DNA from: Dehalococcoidia bacterium UBA5748
GTDB taxonomy: Bacteria; Chloroflexota; Dehalococcoidia; Dehalococcoidales; UBA5627
Direction: 5' to 3'
Assembly: GCA_002419135.1 (NCBI GenBank)
Contig: DIFM01000030.1
Coordinates: 1 to 29,961 of the forward strand
Length of the DNA: 29,961 nt
Positions 20,773 through 28,501 of the stretch are shown piece after piece. The notes below the pieces were generated by a model. That model was given only the letters and a program-made list of their open reading frames with translations. It searched no databases and had not been told where the DNA came from. The position numbers were made by a program, and so were the translations under genes. The number at the start of each line of letters is the position of its first letter. The first letter of the stretch is position 1.

Positions 20773-22128
20773 ATGCGGAAATTGTCTTATCGGCAGTCAA
20801 TAAAATATATTTACAGCTTCTCGGATTATGAAACCACGCATAAATTGCATGATTCCGTAAGCTATGACCTGCGGCGGGTGGAAGAGCTGATGTCTGTACT
20901 CGATAATCCCCACCTGAAAGCAAAATCGGTACACATTGCCGGCACCAAGGGCAAAGGCAGTGTAGCTGCTATGACGGCATCGGTACTGACAGCTTCGGGC
21001 TATAAAACCGGCCTTTATACATCGCCCCATCTAATCGATATACGAGAACGTTTTCAAATCGACGGCAATATGATATCCGAAGCTGAATTTGCCGATATCA
21101 TAAGTGAAATAAAAGCGGCTGTCGGTGCAGTCAACCGCCGCGCAAATTACGGAAAGCTGACTACTTTCGAGATAATGACGGCTCTCGGTTTTGTTTTTTT
21201 TACACGCCATAATGTGGATTTTGCGGTGGTGGAGGTGGGGTTGGGAGGCAGGCTGGATGCCACTAACGTCATCAAGCCTGAGGTATGCGTCATCACGCCG
21301 GTCAATCTGGACCATACCGATGTATTGGGCGATACTATCTCTAAAATCGCCGCCGAGAAAGCCGGCATAATCAAGGTTAATGTTCCCGTAGTTTCTGCTC
21401 CTCAAGTGGATGAAGCTATGTACGTAATTGAAAAAAAATGCATTGAGATTGATTCACCCCTCATAAAAGTCGGAACGGATGTAGTATGGAAAGATGCCGG
21501 CTTCAATCCCGGAGTATCACAGCTTTTAATAAAAGGCAGGCTGGGTGATTATCGGTTATCACTTCCTCTTTTAGGTTGTTGTCAGATGGAGAATGCCGCA
21601 ACAGCGGTAGCCGCTCTGGAGGTTTTAATAGAAAAGGGTTTTAATATATCGCCCTTAACCATCAGTTCCGGCATGAGTAATGTTAAATGGCCGGGGCGTT
21701 TCCATGTGTGCGGTAAGCAGCCCGTAATCATAATAGACGGAGCGCACAATATAATTTCTGCCCGCGAACTGAAAAAATCCCTTCTGTATTATTATAATGA
21801 TTATTTTCTGCAGGACGGCCTCCATTCTTCAGAAGTAAAAAGCCTTGTTTTCGGTACCTCTGCCGATAAAGACGTGACAGGCATAATTGGCGAACTTGCC
21901 CCTCTCTTTAACCAAATAATAGTTACCCGTTCCGCACATCCGCGCTCGATGGAAATCTCAATACTGGAAGAGGAGATTAATAGATTGGGGTTAGAGGTCA
22001 AATCCGCTGAAGATGTTGTCAAAGCAATAGAGCTTGCCAAACAGCAAGCTCTGAATAGAGGTCTTATATGTATCACCGGTTCGCTTTTTGTAGCCGGCGA
22101 AGCTGTCGGATATCTAAACCCCGGCTAG
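20773..22128 (+). CDS. folC: bifunctional folylpolyglutamate/dihydrofolate synthase
   Basis: A 451-residue Mur-ligase-like enzyme that adds glutamate to folates and, in many bacteria, makes dihydrofolate from dihydropteroate. The P-loop is GTKGKGSVAAM (residues 57-67), TSPHLIDIRERFQ (83-95) is the folate/omega-loop region, VEVGLGGRLDATNV and NLDHTDVLGDT carry the metal and lysine-carbamate neighbourhood, and IDGAHN marks the C-terminal domain. I chose ATG 20773 (GGAG five bases upstream) because the family begins with YxxALxYIYSF-type sequence right there. The open frame extends to 20638, but that part encodes the hairpin repeat region. It shares a CTAG with the stop of the convergent lipoprotein gene. 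Confidence 0.94.
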   Translation: MRKLSYRQSIKYIYSFSDYETTHKLHDSVSYDLRRVEELMSVLDNPHLKAKSVHIAGTKGKGSVAAMTASVLTASGYKTGLYTSPHLIDIRERFQIDGNMISEAEFADIISEIKAAVGAVNRRANYGKLTTFEIMTALGFVFFTRHNVDFAVVEVGLGGRLDATNVIKPEVCVITPVNLDHTDVLGDTISKIAAEKAGIIKVNVPVVSAPQVDEAMYVIEKKCIEIDSPLIKVGTDVVWKDAGFNPGVSQLLIKGRLGDYRLSLPLLGCCQMENAATAVAALEVLIEKGFNISPLTISSGMSNVKWPGRFHVCGKQPVIIIDGAHNIISARELKKSLLYYYNDYFLQDGLHSSEVKSLVFGTSADKDVTGIIGELAPLFNQIIVTRSAHPRSMEISILEEEINRLGLEVKSAEDVVKAIELAKQQALNRGLICITGSLFVAGEAVGYLNPG

Positions 22129-22979
22129 CGCCATACCATACTGTGAGGGCTTATTTCGTATATATTCTTGTTAGTGGCGCTTAAAGAATCGATTTCGAAA
22201 GACTGGGAAGGCGTGAATTGGGCGGTTCTTAACCTGATATACATCTGAGCCCAATCAACCGAACTGGTAGAGGTATTCCATCGGATACCCACCTCCCATT
22301 TTTCGGAGAAGAACAGGAAATACTTTATTACAACCGTATTGGGATAAACTACGGTTCCGTACCAGGATTCGTCCAGAGAAATACCCAGTTCGGGGCAGTT
22401 GGTGGCAACCCAGGAAATAAACGTATTTCTTATGGAGATTGCTTCAGAAGTAAGTTCTTCCAGTGATTCAGGTTTTTCCTGTACATTGAGCGTTATAGTT
22501 TCAGTATCCGAATAGCCCTGCCATTCGGCTTTAACTCTTACCCTGATAATACTGCCGGCTGTCCCTTCATCCGGAACAACTACAACCTCGGCTACATAGC
22601 CCTCGGAAATCCCCTTGGGCCCGACCGATATATACGCATTCTCGGCTGTAGCTGAAATCCTTGCCAGATTCGGATCGATTGTTTGAGTGGTTTCGGTGGT
22701 AGCACCGCCGGTTTCTGCCGTAGTTGTGTCCTCGGTAGTTGTAGTTTTTGGCTCCATGGTACCGTAATCAACAGTAACCAGAAAAACATAATTGGCACCT
22801 TCAATGGCATCATCCATATGAAGAGGCCAGACATTTAATGCAAAAGGCATTGGCTTTACTTCGGAGGTAGTTGTGGTATCAGGTGTTTCCTCGCAACCGC
22901 CCAAAAGCGGCGTTATTAACAGCAGCCCTGACAGAAAAGATAAGCAAACCAACCTGAAAATTTTTTTTGAAATCTTCAT
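22125..22979 (-). CDS. threonine-rich lipoprotein of unknown function
   Basis: A 284-residue exported protein. The signal peptide is basic (MKISKKIFR) plus a hydrophobic stretch ending in the lipobox LLGGC, lipidated at C29. A Thr/Glu-rich linker occurs twice (TPDTTTTSEV; TTTTEDTTTAETGGATTETT). A beta-rich region like an immunoglobulin-type domain lies between (ISATAENAYISVGPKG to ETITLNVQ), and a C-terminal domain of about 110 residues with several aromatics follows (SWVATNCPELGISLDESWYG). I do not recognise the C-terminal domain. It lies 32 bases downstream of the SWIM gene and may be co-transcribed; its stop overlaps that of folC. Confidence 0.75.
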   Translation of the reverse strand: MKISKKIFRLVCLSFLSGLLLITPLLGGCEETPDTTTTSEVKPMPFALNVWPLHMDDAIEGANYVFLVTVDYGTMEPKTTTTEDTTTAETGGATTETTQTIDPNLARISATAENAYISVGPKGISEGYVAEVVVVPDEGTAGSIIRVRVKAEWQGYSDTETITLNVQEKPESLEELTSEAISIRNTFISWVATNCPELGISLDESWYGTVVYPNTVVIKYFLFFSEKWEVGIRWNTSTSSVDWAQMYIRLRTAQFTPSQSFEIDSLSATNKNIYEISPHSMVWR

Positions 22980-23011
22980 ATCCTGTTTTTTCGCTATTTG
23001 ATTCTCTAATA

Positions 23012-23284
23012 CTATTGTATTAAAGAGGGGTTGTCAAACTGTGTGCTTAAGGCTTCTTTCGGGAGCATATCTCCCAGTATTTTTTCCATAGCCATAGTAT
23101 GGCAGCACAGCCCCCAGTGAGAGAAGAAATCGCAGGTGCAATTCCAGCCTTCGATTCCGTATTTTGTAACGTGGGTATCGTTTTCCCCGCGGAAATTCAC
23201 TGAAAATTCAGTAAAGGTTATTCGGTCTTTCTCCTGGGCGTATCTCTTGGCTTTTTCGATTTTTCCGATTAAACTCGATTGCAT
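23012..23284 (-). CDS. small SWIM zinc-finger protein
   Basis: A 90-residue protein whose centre matches the SWIM pattern CxC-xn-CxH: C49-T-C51, then C60-C-H62 in WNCTCDFFSHWGLCCHTMAM. SWIM fingers mediate DNA or protein binding and occur in SWI/SNF helicase-associated proteins and transposases. The N-terminal half is mostly charged helix and strand (KIEKAKRYAQEKDRITFTEF). No helicase lies beside it. GGGAGG is six to eight bases before the ATG. A strong terminator lies 35 bases upstream of the start (23319-23349), so it may be controlled by attenuation. Confidence 0.75.
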   Translation of the reverse strand: MQSSLIGKIEKAKRYAQEKDRITFTEFSVNFRGENDTHVTKYGIEGWNCTCDFFSHWGLCCHTMAMEKILGDMLPKEALSTQFDNPSLIQ

Positions 23285-23318
23285 TTTACCCTCCCTTAAA
23301 CTGAATATATTTATAATT

Positions 23319-23349
23319 AAAAAAGCACTGAGCCGAAACCGGCCAGTGC
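23319..23349 (-). terminator. intrinsic terminator upstream of the SWIM gene
   Basis: Read on the minus strand: GCACTG, inner GCCG-GTTT-CGGC, CAGTGC, then six T. The stem is 10 bp with one unpaired base and high GC content. It ends 35 bases before the SWIM gene start. No gene ends just upstream, so it either stops a short RNA starting in 23350-23612 or works as an attenuator in the SWIM leader. Confidence 0.75.
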
Positions 23350-23612
23350 CATCAATTATGGACTACCCCTGGAGTTGCTATATAAAAAATCAGAAGTACC
23401 ATCTCATCTATTTCTCCCAAAACCCGCAATTCAATTCTACTCCTTTTGGGGAAATAAGTCTATATCTTTCGGGTTATTTCGGGGTGAAAATAAACAAATT
23501 GTAACCCCGATTTACACGCCGTATAGTTACACGCTGTAAGTCCGCTTTTTGGGGCGTTTGGAATGTTTTCAGCTTGCTTTTATTATAACGGGCGAATAAT
23601 ATAATAAATGAA
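23350..23612. other. intergenic region between divergent SWIM and MFS genes
   Basis: With the terminator this makes a 328-base gap. It contains an inverted repeat CGGGGT...ACCCCG (about 23480-23509) with a loop of around 18 bases. It also has TTACACGC twice in direct orientation (23512-23519 and 23527-23534, 15 bases apart). I see no convincing ORF. Both flanking genes need promoters here. Confidence 0.5.
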
Positions 23613-24845
23613 ATGATAAAGCGTTTTTCCCTGTACGGTTTTCTCAAAAACCAGCGGTATTTCGAGCCCTTTATCATCCTCTTTTTCCTGCAGCAGGGGC
23701 TTTCATTCACGCAAATAGGGATACTTATAGGTTTCCGTGAGCTTTTAATCAATATTATAGAAATTCCCAGCGGAGCCGTTGCCGACCTTTTCGGACGCCG
23801 CCGCAGTATGATTCTGTCGTTTATTTCTTACATTATCTCTTTTGCCGTCTTCGGATTCAGTACGGATTACTGGCATTTCTTCGCGGCGATGTCCTTTTTT
23901 GCTATCGGAGAGGCTTTCCGTACCGGCACTCACAAGGCGATGATATTTACATGGCTGCGGTTGCAGGGGCGGTTGGATGAAAAGACAAAGGTTTACGGAT
24001 ATACGCGTTCATGGTCGAAGATCGGTTCGGTAGTATCCACGATTCTGGCAGTTGTTTTTGTGCTTGTAACCGATAATTATTCCTGTGTCTTTTTCTTTGC
24101 CATAGTTCCTTATATTATGGGTCTTATTAACTTTTTATCCTACCCGGCTGAACTGGAAGGGCATCAGGAAAAACATGTCAGCGTTAAAAGGGTATTGATT
24201 CATCTTTGGGAGTGTATGCGTTCTGCCGTGGAAAATGTGAACCTGCGCCGCCTGATAATCGAGTCCATTTCCTTTGAAGGCGTATATAAGGCAGTCGATA
24301 CTTATTTACAGCCCATCCTGAAGAATATCGCTTTAATGTTGCCCATCTTCATCCTGTGGGGAGAAGCGCAGCGCAGTTCAATAATAGTTGGAATCGTATA
24401 TATTATCATCTATTTCGCCGCAGCTTATGCCAGCCGTAATGCACACCGTCTTGTCAGTTTCGCCGGCAGTGAAGAGGCATGTAGCCGTCTTCTTTGGAAA
24501 TTCAACACAGTTATTTATATTGCGCTGATTCCACTTCTATTTTTTGAATTGTATTATGTAGCTGTAATCTGTTTTATATTGCTGTCGCTTTTGCAGAATT
24601 TCTGGTATCCCGTATTATTAAGCCGTTTCGACGCCTTTGCTACGGAGGAAAAAGGGGCAACCGTTTTATCAATCGAAAGCCAGGCTAAATCGCTTTCGAC
24701 GATGATATTTGCTCCCTTAATGGGAGTACTGGTGGATTATATAGGTGCAAACGGGCCGGGAGGAGATTTCTGGCCGGTTGCCGCTATCGCTGTCATTCCC
24801 GCCCTCTATATTCTGGCGACACAACGGAAAAGAGCCACGGCATAA
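23613..24845 (+). CDS. major facilitator superfamily transporter
   Basis: A 410-residue membrane protein with about 12 hydrophobic helices. The loop 2-3 signature is GAVADLFGRRRSMILSF near residues 55-71. The second half has the related short motif, and the last helices include APLMGVLVDYIGANGPGGDF. It opens MIKRFSLYGFLKNQRYFEPF, common in uncharacterised MFS members of the drug-efflux-like kind. The substrate cannot be read from sequence. The ATG at 23613 lacks a clear ribosome binding site. It is followed 44 bases later by the TrhA gene on the same strand. Confidence 0.9.
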   Translation: MIKRFSLYGFLKNQRYFEPFIILFFLQQGLSFTQIGILIGFRELLINIIEIPSGAVADLFGRRRSMILSFISYIISFAVFGFSTDYWHFFAAMSFFAIGEAFRTGTHKAMIFTWLRLQGRLDEKTKVYGYTRSWSKIGSVVSTILAVVFVLVTDNYSCVFFFAIVPYIMGLINFLSYPAELEGHQEKHVSVKRVLIHLWECMRSAVENVNLRRLIIESISFEGVYKAVDTYLQPILKNIALMLPIFILWGEAQRSSIIVGIVYIIIYFAAAYASRNAHRLVSFAGSEEACSRLLWKFNTVIYIALIPLLFFELYYVAVICFILLSLLQNFWYPVLLSRFDAFATEEKGATVLSIESQAKSLSTMIFAPLMGVLVDYIGANGPGGDFWPVAAIAVIPALYILATQRKRATA

Positions 24846-24889
24846 ATAATCCCCTTAGTGTATAATTATCGAATTACATCGGAGGTTAA

Positions 24890-25537
24890 GTGATTAATAT
24901 CAGAGCGTCTGAAAAAGTGGCGTCATTTTCTCATCTTGCCGGGGCGTTTGCCTCGCTAATCGGTCTTATCGTTCTGCTCTGTGTAACCTGGGGCAGGTGG
25001 GATTTTTTCTCTGTCTCTCTGGTTTACGGACTGGGGGCGATTTGCCTCTTTTTGGCAAGCGGTTTTTATCATGCGCAAAAACAGGTAGAAAATGCGGTAA
25101 ATATCTGGCGCAAGCTGGACCATCTGGCAATCTTCATTATGATTGCCGGCACCTACACCCCGATGGCTTATGCCTATCTGGAAGGGGCATGGTTCTGGAG
25201 CATCATCTGCGTGCAGTGGGCATGCGTACTGGCAGGGTTGTTTTTCAAGTTTTTTTATCTGCATGCCCCACGCATCATCTCCCCCATCCTCTATCTATTG
25301 ATGGGCTGGATGGCGGTTATCCCGATGAATATCCTCTGGCACAGTATGTCCGCTCTGTCTTTCTGGCTGCTTGTAGGCGGTGGCGTAGCTTATAGCGCGG
25401 GTGCCATCATATATGCATTGAAAAAACCGAATCCGTTTCCGGGAGTTTTCGGCTTCCACGAAATATTCCACATCTTTATCCTGTTGGGAGCTGTGTTACA
25501 CTACTTTATGGTTTATATCACCGTTACATCATTTTAG
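24890..25537 (+). CDS. trhA: TrhA/hemolysin III (PAQR family) membrane protein
   Basis: A 215-residue protein with seven predicted membrane helices. Conserved zinc-binding-type positions are seen in SGFYHAQKQ (near residues 55-63), RKLDHLAIFIMIAGTYTPMA (76-95), and FHEIFHIFILLGAVLHYF near the C-terminus (188-205). PAQR/TrhA proteins are thought to influence membrane homeostasis or act as hydrolases; 'hemolysin III' is a historical name. The start is GTG at 24890 with GGAGG four bases before it, a rather short spacing. The closing helix ends just before a block of interspersed repeats. Confidence 0.92.
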   Translation: MINIRASEKVASFSHLAGAFASLIGLIVLLCVTWGRWDFFSVSLVYGLGAICLFLASGFYHAQKQVENAVNIWRKLDHLAIFIMIAGTYTPMAYAYLEGAWFWSIICVQWACVLAGLFFKFFYLHAPRIISPILYLLMGWMAVIPMNILWHSMSALSFWLLVGGGVAYSAGAIIYALKKPNPFPGVFGFHEIFHIFILLGAVLHYFMVYITVTSF

Positions 25538-25538
25538 A

Positions 25539-25860
25539 TGTCATTCTGGAAGGAGTGAAGCGACTGAAGAATCTCGGGGGAAGGGGGTATAGCCGTTCTT
25601 GGTGAGTCCCGATGAGTCGGGAAACCATAACGGCGGCGGAGTAGTTAAACATACCTGTCCTGTTCGTTTGACCCTTCGACATGCTTAGGGCGAACGGGAA
25701 AACAAAGTCCCCGCCCACGATGCTTCGTCCCGACTTGTCGGCACTCCGGCATGTCATTAACCACAAACACGTAGGGGTGACCAATGGACGCCCGCCTGTA
25801 TAGCAAATAACAATCAGGCTATTCAATAAGGCTTGCCGCGCTCCGATTACATCGGGAAAA
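25539..25860. repeat. mosaic of short interspersed repeats
   Basis: The 402 bases between trhA and the methyltransferase gene carry no credible gene but several repeat units. These are a 'TGTCATTCTGGAAGGAGTGA...GAATCTC' type unit (25539-25575); the hairpin CCCGATGAGTCGGG (25608-25621); GTTCG...CCCTTCGACATGC...AGGGCGAAC (25662-25695), a known widespread type; CCGACTTGTCGG (25730-25741); a GTAGGGGTGACC unit (25771-25800); and CCGATTACATCGG inside a GGCTTGCCGCGC...CTCGCAAAGAC unit (25831-25869). Similar units occur many times in genomes of uncultured anaerobes. Copy number here is unknown. Confidence 0.75.
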
Positions 25861-25939
25861 CTCGCAAAGACAATCGGTATATATTCCCCTGTGCTGTCTT
25901 AAGTGCTATGATAAAGTATCAATCAATTAAGGGTCAGTC

Positions 25940-26701
25940 ATGGTATATAAATCCGATGATACTCCGTTAAAACCGCTCAAGTGGTATAAGAGCCTTGCCG
26001 ATAAAAAAGAGCGGCTTGAAGCGGGCTTATTTCTGGTGGAAGGTGAACGGGCTGTAAGGCAAATTGCCGAGAATAACCCCGATGCCATCCTCGAGGTACT
26101 ATCGACGTCTGAAGTACCCTCTTTTTGCAGTATATATCCTTACAGGCATATTACAGGAGAGCAGTTGCGCTCTATTACATCAGCTACAACTCCGCAGGGC
26201 ATAATTGCCGTCTTACGTATTCCCCGGGATGTATATTCAGCAAACCTTCCGGACAATCCCGGCTCGAAAATCCTGCTTTTGGAAGATATACAGGACCCGG
26301 GAAATATCGGCAGCCTGATTCGCACGGCGGTTGCTTTCGGTTTTTCCGGTGTCATAATGAGTGAAAAATGCGCCGATCCTCTTTCCCCCAAGGTTGTGCA
26401 ATCCACAGCCGGCACAATCCTCTCCCTTTGGATTAGACGGACAGGCGATTATTTAAGTCTTGTCCAATCTTTAAAGACCAAAGGTTACTCTATTGTGGCT
26501 GCCGATTTGAACGGGGAAGAAAACCCCTCGTTTTTACAGAATACGGACAAACTGCTGCTGGCACTGGGTAACGAAGCCTCCGGATTAACCGATGATTTGT
26601 TAAAGCTTGCCGATTTCCGTTTGAGGATTTCGATTGAAGATAAAGCCGAATCCCTGAATGTAGCCGCCTGCGGGGCGATTTGTATGTATCTCAGCCGTTA
26701 A
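25940..26701 (+). CDS. TrmH/SpoU family RNA 2'-O-methyltransferase
   Basis: A 253-residue enzyme of the SPOUT class, methylating a ribose 2'-hydroxyl in rRNA or tRNA using SAM bound in a trefoil knot. An N-terminal substrate-binding domain (residues 1-95, VEGERAVRQIAENNPDAIL) is followed by motif 1 LLEDIQDPGNIGSLIRTAVA (113-132), motif 2 LALGNEASGLTDDLL (210-224) and motif 3 IEDKAESLNVAACGAICMY (232-250). This arrangement is the 23S rRNA methyltransferase kind (RlmB/TsnR-like). The start ATG follows AAGGGTCAGTC. Exact target nucleotide not deducible. Confidence 0.93.
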   Translation: MVYKSDDTPLKPLKWYKSLADKKERLEAGLFLVEGERAVRQIAENNPDAILEVLSTSEVPSFCSIYPYRHITGEQLRSITSATTPQGIIAVLRIPRDVYSANLPDNPGSKILLLEDIQDPGNIGSLIRTAVAFGFSGVIMSEKCADPLSPKVVQSTAGTILSLWIRRTGDYLSLVQSLKTKGYSIVAADLNGEENPSFLQNTDKLLLALGNEASGLTDDLLKLADFRLRISIEDKAESLNVAACGAICMYLSR

Positions 26702-26729
26702 TAACGTAAAAATAATTATTAAAACGTTA
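26702..26729. other. 28-bp imperfect palindrome before the TspO-like gene
   Basis: TAACGT (26702-26707) and ACGTTA (26724-26729) flank an AATAATTATT palindrome (26711-26720) at the centre. Only the AAA blocks break the symmetry. It lies between the methyltransferase stop and the ribosome binding site of the next gene, so it could be an operator or a weak hairpin. Confidence 0.3.
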
Positions 26730-26743
26730 AGCGGAGGGATTAA

Positions 26744-27555
26744 ATGCAAAGTAAACAGGGTATCCTCTGGGTTAAGACTTCGGTTGTGGTGACTTTTCTG
26801 ATAATGATTACCGCCAACGCTCTTGCCAATATAGTCCCCATTAACGGTGTCAGTACAGGGCAAGTCTCAGATGCCTATCAAAACCTTTTTACGCCGGCTG
26901 GATTTATTTTTCCATCTGGGGCGTCATCTATCTTTTGGTGGCAGGATATGTGTTATACGCGCTGGGATTTTTTCAGGCGGATAAAGAAAGCGTTAAAACT
27001 GAACTATTGTATCGAACCGGTATTATGTTCTCAATATCCTCGCTGGTGAATATGGCATGGATATTATGCTGGCACTACGATTTGATTCCGTTAACTATGC
27101 TTTTAATGGTTGTACTTCTGGGGAGCCTTGCCTATATTGTGTATATAATTAACAAAGAGGATTTATCACTGCGCGATAAAATATTCATCAGGTTACCGTT
27201 TAGAGTTTATTTCGGCTGGATAAGCGTGGCAACCATAGCCAATGTAACGGTGCTTTTGGTGAGATGGAACTGGGACGGGTTCGGTATATCGGAAGCTATA
27301 TGGGTGGCGATTATAATCGCAGTTGGGTTGATAATAGGGGCAGTAACGTCGGTTAAAAACAGGGATATCGCCTATGCTCTGGTATTTATTTGGGCTTATA
27401 CGGGGATACTTATCAAGCATATTTCCTCAAGCGGATTTGCCGGGCAATATACGGAGGTGTTTGCCACAGTAATCATCTCCGTTATCCTTTTGATAATGGC
27501 TTCAATTTATATAGTTTGGAGCGGGAAAAGGTTGGAGAAGAAATCGAATAGTTAA
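26744..27555 (+). pseudogene. TspO-like tryptophan-rich sensory protein, frameshifted
   Basis: Two overlapping frames form one membrane protein of about 270 residues. The first begins MQSKQGILWVKTSVVVTFLI and runs to FTPAGFIF. The frame then changes at a run of five T (26908-26912); adding one T gives SIWGVIYLLVAGYVLYALGFF and continues to the stop at 27555. The repaired sequence has the family's NALANIVPINGVSTGQVSDAYQ-type start, FTPAGFxFxIWGxIYLL motif and several helices with tryptophans. The family binds porphyrins or senses stress in some species. GGAGG precedes the ATG by seven bases. A base missing from a T run may be a sequencing error or a true inactivating change; in its present form only the first 55 or so residues are family-like. 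Confidence 0.78.
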
Positions 27556-27678
27556 TATTTTTTATGTAAGACTTATCTATATTAAGAAATGAAAAACATC
27601 ATTTTACGAGGCTAACTTTTCTCTTTATTTGCCGTTATAGTTTATATAAGATTATTGGTAATAATAAGGGGTCGTAAA

Positions 27679-28395
27679 ATGTTCAAATTGTGGGAAAAAT
27701 TATCTCTCGTTCCGCTTGCGCTTGTACTGGTTACGATGCCTCTGGCAGGCTGCAGCACCGATAGCGAGCCGATAGATATTAATTTCGATTTAAACCGGGA
27801 TGCGGAAGGGTGGAGTGGCGGATTTGCCGATTTACCTGTAGATTACGAACAGGACAGCTACCAGCTCGATTTCGGGTATGTGGATTCGCCTCTGGGCGGC
27901 AAAGCCCTGATGTTAAGCAGTATGAACCGCAGCGACGATACTTTTATGTATATCAAAAAGCAGCTTACATCCGCTGACGGTTTAAACCCTGATACGATTT
28001 ATCTGGTTACCATAGAGGTTACATTTGCTACCAGCGCTCCCGCCGGTGCCGTGGGAATCGGTGGCGCGCCCGGAGAAGCGGTATATGTTAAAGTCGGGGC
28101 AACGGCAATCGAACCTGTTCCTGTAGACAAAGACGGTTTTTATGAATTGAACGTCGATAAAGGACAGCAGAGTTCGGGTGGCTACGATGCGGTAGTGGTC
28201 GGCAACGTTGCCAAGGTAGTCAGCGACGATTTTGAAACATATGAATTGAAAACCTTGAGCAATCGGGGCAATCCGTTGGAAGTCACCACCGATGCCGACG
28301 GTAATATGTGGATATTTGCCGGGACCGATTCCGGGTTCGAAGGTCTGACAACTCTTTACTATACAGAGGTCAATATTACCCTGGAAGCTAAATAA
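27679..28395 (+). CDS. lipoprotein of unknown function
   Basis: About 238 residues. The signal peptide MFKLWEKLSLVPLALVLVTM ends in the lipobox PLAGC, lipidated at C25. The mature part is beta-rich (VDYEQDSYQLDFGYVDSPLG; DTIYLVTIEVTFATSAPAGA) and resembles carbohydrate-binding-type or sugar-hydrolase accessory folds in texture, but no named family is recognised. The acidic, glycine-rich composition fits an extracellular protein. I chose ATG 27679, eight bases after AAGGGG; an upstream TTG at 27655 lacks a site. It ends 26 bases before a strong terminator and stands alone. Confidence 0.8.
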   Translation: MFKLWEKLSLVPLALVLVTMPLAGCSTDSEPIDINFDLNRDAEGWSGGFADLPVDYEQDSYQLDFGYVDSPLGGKALMLSSMNRSDDTFMYIKKQLTSADGLNPDTIYLVTIEVTFATSAPAGAVGIGGAPGEAVYVKVGATAIEPVPVDKDGFYELNVDKGQQSSGGYDAVVVGNVAKVVSDDFETYELKTLSNRGNPLEVTTDADGNMWIFAGTDSGFEGLTTLYYTEVNITLEAK

Positions 28396-28421
28396 TAATA
28401 AGTATTCTCCTCCCCTTATTT

Positions 28422-28459
28422 GCTCCCTGCGGCTAAAATGAGCTGTAGGGAGCTTTTTA
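28422..28459 (+). terminator. intrinsic terminator after the lipoprotein gene
   Basis: GCTCCCT (28422-28428) pairs with AGGGAGC (28447-28453), and the stem continues inward through GCGGCT/AGCTGT using G-U pairs to a six-base AAAATG loop, about 13 bp in all. TTTTTATTTT follows. It separates the lipoprotein from the next transcript. Confidence 0.85.
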
Positions 28460-28466
28460 TTTTATA

Positions 28467-28495
28467 TTGACCTTATTCTTCTTCTATTCTACAAT
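28467..28495 (+). promoter_or_regulatory. promoter of the GIDE-LemA gene, predicting a leaderless transcript
   Basis: TTGACC (28467-28472) and TACAAT (28490-28495) are 17 bases apart. The ATG is at 28502, only six bases after the -10 box, exactly where transcription should start. No ribosome binding site is present. Confidence 0.6.
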
Positions 28496-28501
28496 TGTCG
28501 C

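Noticed and set aside
25524..25826. 100-residue minus-strand frame after trhA
   Set aside because: It is a translation of interspersed repeats (the ALSMSKGQ-like string is a usual artefact of one of them).
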